From a virus, in the IMG/VR virus record IMGVR_UViG_3300036466_000084, positions 1 through 23,363 of that record: DNA of 23,363 nucleotides. One strand, 5' to 3'. This document shows, in pieces, positions 17,030 through 23,363 of the stretch. Under the pieces are notes generated by a model that searched no databases, had not been told where the DNA came from, and saw only the letters and a program-made list of their open reading frames with translations. Both the position numbers and the translations under genes were made by a program. Every line of letters begins with the position of its first letter. The stretch's first letter is position 1.

Positions 17030-18391
17030 TTAAGCGTAGTTAGCTACGTATTCATCTGATTGACGTACAGTTGCACGAAGTGCAGCCATGTTGTAAGACT
17101 CACCTGCCTTATCTTTATCAGCAGCTAAAGACTTAGCCTTGGCTTCTACAAACTCATCTGGTGTCATTGTGTTGACTGTATCTGAACTACCAACATCACG
17201 GAATAGTTCACCAGCAGATGTAATGACTGATGCATTATCTAAAGCCTTTGCAAGCACAGAATAAGCATCTGGATTAGAAACTTCTAAATCCATCATTGTG
17301 TCTGTGATCTGATCTGTGGTACACTCTTCAGAGCTGATACGTTTATATTTCTCAGCACCTTCTTCACGGGCTTTAGCTCGGATAACAGCTTCACGCTCTT
17401 GTTCAGCATGTAAAGCTTTCTGACTATTCTCACGGAATAATGCTGCAAGTGTAGGGTCTGAAACTTCAAGTGCTTTTAGCTTGTCATCAAGAGTTGCCTC
17501 TTCAGCTACTTTTAAAGACTTAGCTTTAGATGTACGGTTAGTGACTTCTGTATAAACTTCATTCCAAACCTTACTCCATATAGCGTCATCTTCACACCAC
17601 TGAGCATCCTCTATTTTGTATACCGCATCATAGACAACACTAAAGACTTCATAAATGTCTGCTTCTGGAGCTTTAGCTTTAACCTCTGCAACAAGCTTAG
17701 CCACACCATCAAGTGCCGATTTAGATGCTTCTAGATATTCGTCCACTGAGTACATTTTCTGTTTCTCAACTTTCTCATCTTCATTTTTCGGTTCAACCAC
17801 TTTCTTTGCATCTTCTTCTTCACCTTCTGGATCAGCTTCTACTTTTTCTTCCTCATCTTCGTCTTCCTCTTTTACCTTGTCTTTAGCCTTAGCTTTCTCA
17901 ACAGCTTCTACTTTTTCTTCCTCATCTTCGTCTTCCTCTTTTACCTTGTCTTTAGCCTTAGCTTTCTCAACAGGTTCAGATTCTTCTTCTGATGCTTCTG
18001 TAACGTCCTCTGAGGGGTTTTCTTCCTCAGTCTGTTCAACTACAGCCTCAACCTCTGAAGTCTCTTCTGGTGCGTCCTCGGACACCTCAGCTTTAACCTC
18101 TGGGGTTTGCTCTTCAGCAGACTTTGACTTTTCAGTCTCAACAACTTCCTCTGAAGCAACTGCTTCTGATCCAGCCTGTTCTGCATCGAGAGCTTTAGCT
18201 TTATCAATCTTTGACATGATAGCTTTTCCCTCCTCAGTTTCTATAAATTCTTCATTACTTTTTAACTTAGTAATATTACGACCTAACGCGCCTTTGCCAA
18301 CTAAACTGATTGTGTGTACTTGATAGTCAGATAACACATTACCTGCTGTACCTTCTTCATCAATCTGCTGGATATTATGCTCTACAGCCAT
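17030..18391 (-). CDS. Acidic scaffold-like protein with tandem repeat
   Basis: A 453-residue protein starting at ATG 18391, two bases after the protease stop, with GGAG just upstream. Residues 23-47 contain YQVHTISLVGKGALGRNITK, a short motif like the start of XkdF-family proteins. Residues about 60-210 are extremely acidic and of low complexity, with two perfect copies of a 23-residue unit (141-163 and 164-186) rich in Lys, Glu and Asp. Residues about 213-453 are mainly helical. Scaffold proteins of tailed phages are acidic, helical and placed just before the capsid gene, so a scaffolding role is likely. A structural minor head protein is the alternative. Antisense reading of this stretch gives a serine-rich open frame, which is only a shadow. 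Confidence 0.65.
   Translation of the reverse strand: MAVEHNIQQIDEEGTAGNVLSDYQVHTISLVGKGALGRNITKLKSNEEFIETEEGKAIMSKIDKAKALDAEQAGSEAVASEEVVETEKSKSAEEQTPEVKAEVSEDAPEETSEVEAVVEQTEEENPSEDVTEASEEESEPVEKAKAKDKVKEEDEDEEEKVEAVEKAKAKDKVKEEDEDEEEKVEADPEGEEEDAKKVVEPKNEDEKVEKQKMYSVDEYLEASKSALDGVAKLVAEVKAKAPEADIYEVFSVVYDAVYKIEDAQWCEDDAIWSKVWNEVYTEVTNRTSKAKSLKVAEEATLDDKLKALEVSDPTLAALFRENSQKALHAEQEREAVIRAKAREEGAEKYKRISSEECTTDQITDTMMDLEVSNPDAYSVLAKALDNASVITSAGELFRDVGSSDTVNTMTPDEFVEAKAKSLAADKDKAGESYNMAALRATVRQSDEYVANYA
17833..17970 (-). repeat. Perfect 69-bp tandem duplication in the scaffold-like gene
   Basis: Two copies (17833-17901 and 17902-17970) are identical base for base by my reading. The unit encodes 23 residues, starting VEKAKAKDKVK, followed by an acidic block. 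Perfect identity suggests a recent slippage or unequal crossing-over event, and the copy number could vary between related phages. The length is a multiple of three, so the frame is kept. Confidence 0.92.
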
Positions 18392-18393
18392 TA

Positions 18394-18789
18394 TTACTCC
18401 TCTGATACCTTATGCTCAAAAACTGAGCCCTCAGGACTATATCCTGCCAATTCTCCTGTGATAAGCATTTCCCACACTACGTCTCCGACATGTGTTCTAT
18501 CAATCTCAGTCTTAGCCATCCACGTACCTGCTACTAAGGTTTCTCCGTCAATCTTACAATCGACCTCTAAGATGTATGATTCAATAACCCTTGCACAATC
18601 TACTTGCAACATGTGATTTAAGTCACAGCTTCCAAAATGATTCTTGTTATAATAATGGCAAGCATACTCAACCTCATTCTTAGATAGTCCATCATTGTGA
18701 AGATCAAATCGATCAGGGATAAGGACTGGTCCTAACACATGTCGCTTCTCTTCATCAAACTCACGGACATCTGGTATGATTACTGACAC
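18394..18789 (-). CDS. XkdF-like head maturation protease
   Basis: A 131-residue protein. The start is a GTG at 18789 with GGAGGG four bases upstream; the nearby ATG runs into a stop after three codons. Sequence parts match the XkdF serine protease look: VLIPDRFDLHNDGLSKNEVE (residues about 22-41), a helix with ACHYYNKNHF, DLNHM, VIESYI, then GTWMAKTEI, VGDVVWEMLITGELAGYSPEG (about 101-121). From the family, His59 (DLNHM) and Ser118 (GYSPEG) are the likely catalytic pair; this is inferred by position. Such proteases cut the scaffold and capsid protein during head maturation. It precedes the scaffold-like gene and is shorter than most XkdF proteins. Confidence 0.68.
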   Translation of the reverse strand: MSVIIPDVREFDEEKRHVLGPVLIPDRFDLHNDGLSKNEVEYACHYYNKNHFGSCDLNHMLQVDCARVIESYILEVDCKIDGETLVAGTWMAKTEIDRTHVGDVVWEMLITGELAGYSPEGSVFEHKVSEE

Positions 18790-18800
18790 ATAACCCTCCG

Positions 18801-19103
18801 TTAATAGTACCGAATAGGTGATGGTTTAAGTCCCATAGAACTTAATGCCTTTTTGACCTTTCCTTTATGGTACATATAATTGATATTCCCACTCTCTATA
18901 TAACCTGCATAGTACAAAGGGGAATAAACAGTGAGTATCTTCGTACTCTTATTCCATCGGGTAGCTAAGCTTCTTAGAAACTCTCCCGAATCAACAGCAG
19001 CGACATCACGGATCTTTTCTCTGACATAATCTCTAATCTTATTCAATTGAGATGGGTTGAGATCTAAATCAACTAATCTAATATCATAATAAAATCCGCT
19101 CAT
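18801..19103 (-). CDS. Small gp10-like protein between portal and protease genes
   Basis: A 100-residue protein starting at ATG 19103, a few bases past the portal stop. The pattern VDSGEFLRSLATRW (residues about 37-50) and YSPLYYAGYIESGNINY (about 59-75) resembles the 'V-D-(S/T)-G-x-x-x-x-S' and 'Y-x-x-x-(V/I)-E-x-G' cores of HK97 gp10-like tail/neck proteins, and the C-terminus is basic. The place, between portal and protease, is where some phages put a minor head protein. Function is not certain; it could be a neck protein or a truncated relative of the larger gp10-like protein at 11944-12369. Confidence 0.55.
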   Translation of the reverse strand: MSGFYYDIRLVDLDLNPSQLNKIRDYVREKIRDVAAVDSGEFLRSLATRWNKSTKILTVYSPLYYAGYIESGNINYMYHKGKVKKALSSMGLKPSPIRYY

Positions 19104-19111
19104 AAATCACC

Positions 19112-20656
19112 TCATTCATCTAAGATGTTTTTCAGAGTATCATCTGTAATATCGCTTGCTTTTGTATCTGGAATATCATTATCACTCACAGGTAGATCTG
19201 TGCCATCAGGATTATCAGGACTGTCAACGCTACTGGCTTGAGTTTGTTTCTTAAACTCTTCCTTTTCTTTTAAGCGCCTTTCTAAACCTTCCTTCTGTCC
19301 TGAATTGTCAACACCAAGAACCTGAGCTGCTTTGTTCTGAATCTGAGGTGTCACTTCAAACACACCCATTTCAATAGATTTCTGCAATGCACCAAAGAAC
19401 TCTGTAACATCATCTTTGACAAACTCTGAGAATGTAATCTTAGGTAAGAAATGATCTCCCTTTGAGACACCTTCACGGTTAATTGCAAACAAACGAGGGA
19501 TTGCCTCATTGTTCATAATACCTTGAATCTGGATCATTATCCCACGAAGTGAATTGATAAATACTTCAGATTGATTCTTGCTTAGTGCATATGAACCACC
19601 CTTACCTTGGATAGTCATGAATTGTGCAAGCATTGAACGAGCTATTGACTGCTCTTTCTGATCAATGATAATCTTAGCATCTTGGATCTTAGAATTACCA
19701 CCACCATCACTTGAGCCCATAATACGGACTTCAGCTAACAAGTTGTTTTGCTCATCCCTATCTGCTGGTAGGATAAATGCTTCATCTTTACGTGCATCAA
19801 TATTAAGAACAGCCTTTTTAACGGCCTGTACAGCCGCAGCAGCAGACTTGTTATTCTTAGCATCATTAGCTAACTTAGAGTTAATACGGGCATATGGTAT
19901 GCCCTCAAGACTCCTACGGAGACCTGTCATCTGTATCTTATTAGCATCAACTAAATCAAGCCAATCTAAGTATGCACCCTCAAGTAGACTCTTACCTGTC
20001 GGATCATTGTTAGATGCAGTAGTTCTAAATAACAACATACGAGAGCGAGGTATTTCTATCTCTTTTGCATCGTATGGTGATAATTGTGTGATACCTGTTA
20101 ATCCTAGGAAACCTGTCCCTCTTGGAGAGTTCCATTTGTAAATAGTTTTAGGGTTGACTGGTAGGAAAGATTTCCAACCTATCTTGCCGTCATAGTATCT
20201 ACTATTAAAACTAGGATTATTATCGTAGCCTGTTCTTGCCTTGAATTGAGGAACCATTATCTTGAATCCCATAGCGAGCATATCAAGGATCTCTGCAATT
20301 ACATCAGAAAATGGTGTCTGCATATCATCAAGACATTCTTCTAAGAACTTAGCTCGTTTACTTGCCCGTTCCCTGTCAGGATCATCTGGGTTTTCAGTTA
20401 TAATAAGTTTAGGAGTTTGACATAATGATTTAAAAGCAAGTATAATACCAGAGATTGTAGAATTGATCTGCATCTGGTTAAATACCTCAACCTTTCCACC
20501 TATTGTTTTAAGATTAGGTATGGGGTTTCTTTCGTCCGTGTAGAGGCTACAATCTACATAACCATCAGACTCACCTGCTGGCTTTGGGACTCTCCCGTTA
20601 TCTAATACGGGACTATCAATGAGAGTATTTAGTGGGTCATTTTTGCTTTCAGCCAT
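19112..20656 (-). CDS. Portal protein
   Basis: A 514-residue protein starting at ATG 20656, with GAGGAGG upstream and 25 bases after the terminase stop. It follows the large terminase, the usual order. The sequence resembles the DUF935 (Mu gp29-like) portal group: an N-terminal part (YVDCSLYTDERNPIPNLK), a helical middle with SGIILAFKSLCQTPKLII, an FLPVNPKTIYKWNSPRGTG stretch and IEIPRSRMLLFRTTASNNDP, then LLEGAYLDWLDLVDANKIQ. The acidic, poorly ordered C-terminus (about residues 460-514, SSVDSPDNPDGTDLPVSDND and on) is common in portal tails. The portal forms the dodecameric ring at one capsid vertex through which DNA is packed. Confidence 0.88.
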   Translation of the reverse strand: MAESKNDPLNTLIDSPVLDNGRVPKPAGESDGYVDCSLYTDERNPIPNLKTIGGKVEVFNQMQINSTISGIILAFKSLCQTPKLIITENPDDPDRERASKRAKFLEECLDDMQTPFSDVIAEILDMLAMGFKIMVPQFKARTGYDNNPSFNSRYYDGKIGWKSFLPVNPKTIYKWNSPRGTGFLGLTGITQLSPYDAKEIEIPRSRMLLFRTTASNNDPTGKSLLEGAYLDWLDLVDANKIQMTGLRRSLEGIPYARINSKLANDAKNNKSAAAAVQAVKKAVLNIDARKDEAFILPADRDEQNNLLAEVRIMGSSDGGGNSKIQDAKIIIDQKEQSIARSMLAQFMTIQGKGGSYALSKNQSEVFINSLRGIMIQIQGIMNNEAIPRLFAINREGVSKGDHFLPKITFSEFVKDDVTEFFGALQKSIEMGVFEVTPQIQNKAAQVLGVDNSGQKEGLERRLKEKEEFKKQTQASSVDSPDNPDGTDLPVSDNDIPDTKASDITDDTLKNILDE

Positions 20657-20681
20657 TAATCCTCCTCTTTATTTAATATCT

Positions 20682-20891
20682 TCACATGAAGACATCTTCG
20701 TCATCCACAAAGCCTATCAAGCTGTATGGATTATAAGCGTTATCAACTTGGTTATATAATTCCCCATATAAGTCGGTAACTTTAGTTTTTGAACCAGTAT
20801 CCATAGATTCTGTTACAGTCTCACTGTCAAACATGCCTCTCATGGAACTCGGATATAAGTATGTTAATCCCCAAACTAGGGAATCTAATCG
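20682..20891 (-). CDS. terL: Large terminase subunit, 3' exon
   Basis: After splicing, the frame continues from Asp402 into RLDSLVWGLTYLYPSSMRGM and 49 further residues, ending at TGA 20682-20684. SPD joined to RLDSLVWG restores the terminase nuclease motif (S-P-D-R-x-D-x-(L/S)-(V)-W). Without splicing, this stretch would be an orphan open frame with no start codon or ribosome site. Counting from the first ATG in the window the spliced protein has 471 residues, or 482 including 11 open codons at the right edge. Seen in sequence: the frame is intact on both sides; inferred: in vivo splicing. Confidence 0.88.
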   Translation of the reverse strand, partial: RLDSLVWGLTYLYPSSMRGMFDSETVTESMDTGSKTKVTDLYGELYNQVDNAYNPYSLIGFVDDEDVFM

Positions 20892-20906
20892 CTTTTTTCT
20901 TTGTTA

Positions 20907-20928
20907 CTGAGTTTAGTTTATCCCTCAG
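20907..20928 (-). other. Hairpin near the intron 3' end overlapping the HNH stop
   Basis: On the minus strand CTGAG (20924-20928) pairs with CTCAG (20907-20911) around a 12-base loop that contains the HNH TAA stop. It lies 15 bases before the terminal G and may be part of the P9 region of the intron. The helix is short and its role is inferred. Confidence 0.45.
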
Positions 20929-21796
20929 TTGTAATAGGTGTATTTCTTAATTTTATTAACTTGTTTACGTATTTCTTACCTTTTCCGTCTATCTTGTTTT
21001 GGAACTCTTCATCAGAAAGTGCTTTCAACCTGAGTATAAGATCTCGTTCTGATTGCTCCTTTGTTTTAGGAGAAGGCTTTACGTATGGCTTTTTCTTCTC
21101 TGGAGGGTTTATAATATTCTTAACATAAGTTATGAAAGAAGGTTTCTTATCTTTAAGGTAACCCTCAAGCTGAACCTTGTCCATGTTTCTAATCTTATCT
21201 TGAAACACTTGATTAGATGTGTTACCCTTCATTTTCTCAGATATCTTTTTTCTTCTCTCAGGCTTTCTGGCTGCTTCTTTTAAACTAATCAAAGCTTCTT
21301 CTGTGATAGGTTTTGATAGCTTTAATCTCCAAGCTTCTTTTTGATCTGGTGTCAGTTTCCTCATAGGATTCTTGTCACCTGAGATTCTTCCTACATTACC
21401 ATACTGAGAATTGTTCTTACCTCTTCTGCATTTTGCACAGAAAGCTTCATACTCTTCTTCAGTAGAAAAACGATCTCTAAATGGTACTCCGTAGCTACCG
21501 TTATTTTCACCCTTAATCTTTTCAGCTACCCGCTTTCTAACTTCTGGGTGTGCAGCTCTTTCTACCGCTCTAGATTGTGCCATTACAAAGTTGTTAATAA
21601 ACCCATGCTTCTTAGCATGTTCATCAGGAGTAAGTAATTCTAGATTCTCTGGATGATTATTACTGTGGTCATGATCCTTATGATGTATATGCATTTCTGC
21701 CATTTCATCATCAGAAGCTCCTGTCCACAGTTGATAAATCCTTCTATAAGATTTACTACCCTTTTGATACAACTCCATTGCTCTTTCTTTGTCCAT
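20918..21796 (-). CDS. HNH homing endonuclease inside the terL intron
   Basis: A 292-residue protein starting at ATG 21796, with AGGGA upstream. The HNH core is clear: His38-His39-Lys-Asp-His-Asp, then Asn46-Asn47-His-Pro-Glu-Asn51-Leu and Glu59-His60-Ala-Lys-Lys-His64. The His39...Asn51...His60/64 spacing resembles intron endonucleases of the I-HmuI kind. Downstream are NUMOD3-like DNA-binding patches: about residues 97-107 (ENNGSYG), 126-147 (KNNSQYGN...GDKNPM) and 193-200 (MKGNTSNQ). A basic Lys/Arg-rich C-terminus (NPPEKKKPYVKPSPK and on) follows. Such enzymes cut intronless copies of the gene and spread the intron by gene conversion. The stop codon lies in the loop of a small hairpin near the intron's 3' end. 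Confidence 0.88.
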   Translation of the reverse strand: MDKERAMELYQKGSKSYRRIYQLWTGASDDEMAEMHIHHKDHDHSNNHPENLELLTPDEHAKKHGFINNFVMAQSRAVERAAHPEVRKRVAEKIKGENNGSYGVPFRDRFSTEEEYEAFCAKCRRGKNNSQYGNVGRISGDKNPMRKLTPDQKEAWRLKLSKPITEEALISLKEAARKPERRKKISEKMKGNTSNQVFQDKIRNMDKVQLEGYLKDKKPSFITYVKNIINPPEKKKPYVKPSPKTKEQSERDLILRLKALSDEEFQNKIDGKGKKYVNKLIKLRNTPITTEG

Positions 21797-22124
21797 ATTT
21801 TAATTCCCTATTACATCTTTATGTTTCCATAAAGGTCAGACTATATCTTCATCTTCACCATTACGTGTTAAGAGTCTCCCGTTTCGATTCCACTTGGAAC
21901 CTACACACCTTAAAGGTGTTAGTCGTTGAGCCCATCTCTTCTTGAGAGACTTTGCTGCATTGGTTATCCAATCTTTAAAGGTTTTCACTATACCCACTTC
22001 CGTTACAAAATGGTGAACACAGTATATTGCTACCTGTGAACAGTACTTTAAAGCTCTAAGGATGTTCCTGCATTAGGGAGATTACAATTATCACTATTTC
22101 TAATGATACCAGACCGATAACATA

Positions 22125-23363
22125 ATCTGGCGATTTCTTATGCACCTGTGGATTGTACTCACACATTTGTGCTTCAAGGTCTCGATGAATACCTACATGG
22201 TATATCTTACCTCGCTCATATAGTAAACCTATTGGCTCTGCACGAGCACGTTTACCTTTGGATGCAAACACTTTCTTAACAACAACCATTTGGTCAATGT
22301 TAAAGATAGCTGCTGGTATAAAATCTCCACCATTGTTAGTCTCTATAACTACAGCATCTGCATTGTATTCATAATAGAGTCTTACGATGTCTCTGTATAT
22401 CTCAGATATCTTACCCCTTCGAGAAGCATCTTTGAATACATAACCTTTGTCATTCTTCCTACCTACAACTGTGATACCTGTCTCATCCGAGTTAATATCT
22501 TCAACCACGTTAGGGTCAACAGCTACAACTATAGAATCCATAGATTTGACTAGTTTTAAATAGCGTTCATCATACTTATCAGGATCAAGTCCTACGTCAT
22601 CAAGGTCTAAACGCTTTATTGTTTCAAAGGTAAATATTGCTCCTAGATTTTCCTCTAGGATCATGCCTAATACTTCTTGATTGTAGAGGCTTGTCCCTTC
22701 TCCCAGCTTAATCTCATCGATAAATGATTGTGGAAGTGAGTAGTTGTCGAAAGTAGTTCCTGTAGTAAATACTATGTTTGAACCTTCTTTCTGTGACTGA
22801 TCATATAAGTCTTTTAAAGGCTTTATTGGTCTAGGGGATGTAGTTATAATATACCTAGGATGTGAACCTGCACGTAATGCCATTTTAGCCATTTTCCAGA
22901 CACAATCATCTCCACCCGTTAGCCTGCAAAACGCAAATTCATCAATCCAGAGAAAGTGGAAGTTCTCGCCACGAACCCTGTCACCATTTTCAGAGCTGAA
23001 GATCTTAGCTGTTGCTCCATTAGGCCACGTAAGAGAACCATCTGATCTGTTATATTTCGGCTGGAATCCTATAGGAGATAATGCCACAATGCCAGAAGAT
23101 CCCTCTAGCATGTTCGTTCGTCCCTGTGCAAAAGTTGGAGCCACAAGACCTATACGTGCATTTGGGTTGTTTATTGCAAATTCTATTGTAGCTGGAGAAC
23201 CACACCATGTTTTACCATACGCACGACCACAACTCCAGACTGCTCCAACCCAATCTTTTGAGTCGTAGTCAGGCCAAAGTTGTCCATCTCTTAAATAGAT
23301 TCTATAATCCTTAGAGATGTATCTTAGCATTTCTGCATATCTTGTTCCGAAGATTGATTCTAG
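22125..23363 (-). CDS. terL: Large terminase subunit, 5' exon (start outside window)
   Basis: The packaging ATPase and nuclease. Counted from the first ATG at 23330: Walker A-like CGRAYGKT (34-41), Walker B FLWIDE with Asp130-Glu131, coupling motif ITTSPR (162-167), nuclease acidic residues Asp272 (VAVDPN) and Glu330 (VVIETNNGGDF). The third acidic motif starts with Asp402, the last codon of this exon. The frame is open for 11 codons before the ATG (LESIFGTRYAE), which has no ribosome site, so the true start lies beyond the right edge. Read through without splicing, the frame would end at a stop at 22056-22058 after 22 intron-encoded residues. The large subunit binds the portal, translocates DNA into the head and cuts the concatemer. 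Confidence 0.93.

Larger units (their letters stand above)
20892..22124 (-). ncRNA. Group I intron (IA-like) in terL, carrying an HNH endonuclease gene
   Basis: Both ends fit the group I rules. The 5' exon ends in U (CCAGAU) and is followed by an internal guide GUCUGG (22109-22114), giving a 6-bp P1 with a U-G wobble at the splice site. The last intron base is G. P10: AUCG just before the guide pairs with CGAU of the 3' exon. P3: UCUCCC (22076-22081) with GGGAGA (21875-21880). P7: GACTA (21920-21924) with TAGTC (21839-21843), inside the hallmark AAGATATAGTC. Two hairpins (21905-21919, and GTTCC/GGAAT near 21886-21900) match P7.1/P7.2 of subgroup IA, and a P8 follows. The HNH gene lies in the P9 region. 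I could not assign P2 and P4-P6 fully by hand. Confidence 0.9.

Noticed and set aside
17655-18323. Plus-strand open frame of 222 residues, rich in Ser
   Set aside because: It is the antisense of the acidic, repetitive scaffold-like gene (Glu codons read as Ser/Phe/Leu codons) and has no ribosome site.
22056-22124. The 22-residue tail YVIGLVSLEIV... as the real C-terminus of the terminase
   Set aside because: It breaks the SPDRxD motif, is encoded inside the intron's P1/P2 region, and the true continuation is found at 20891.
1-23363. tRNA genes, CRISPR arrays, IS elements or attachment sites
   Set aside because: I saw no tRNA fold with CCA or typical arm sequences, no spaced repeats, no transposase and no repeat pair that could be an att site. 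The gene packing leaves almost no room for them.

Overview
The window is the late structural region of a tailed double-stranded DNA phage (or prophage) with a long, non-contractile, lambda-type tail. Every gene I accept lies on the minus strand, so transcription runs from position 23363 towards position 1. The sequence looks AT-rich by eye and the genes are packed with overlaps or gaps of a few bases. The tail-tip order M-L-K-I-J is the lambda order, which points to a siphovirus of a Gram-negative host. No host gene, integrase, lysis gene or replication gene is present, so the host and lifestyle cannot be read here.

In transcription order: (1) packaging, 23363-20682: the large terminase subunit, cut by a 1,233-nt group I intron that carries an HNH endonuclease gene. 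(2) Capsid, 20656-15851: portal, a small gp10-like protein, an XkdF-like head protease, a very acidic scaffold-like protein with a perfect 69-bp tandem duplication, and the major capsid protein, followed by a factor-independent terminator. (3) Head-tail connection, 15776-13612: a small unidentified protein, an adaptor with a 58-residue triple repeat, a stopper-like protein and a tail terminator-like protein. (4) Tail tube and assembly, 13600-7288: tail tube protein, a second gp10-like protein, the G/GT chaperone pair made by -1 frameshifting, and a 1,265-residue tape measure protein. (5) Tail tip, 7268-1: gpM-, gpL-, gpK- (JAB only), gpI- and gpJ-like proteins. gpJ runs off the left edge.

The genes cover one assembly route: terminase and portal load DNA into a procapsid built from capsid protein and shaped by scaffold and protease. 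The adaptor, stopper and terminator join it to a tail built on the tip complex and measured by the tape measure protein with its G/GT chaperones.

The two best-supported unusual features are RNA-level. One is the intron placed exactly after the codon for a conserved acidic residue of the terminase nuclease (splicing restores the motif SPDRLDSLVWG). The other is the G/GT frameshift site with a slippery heptamer and a downstream stem seven bases away.
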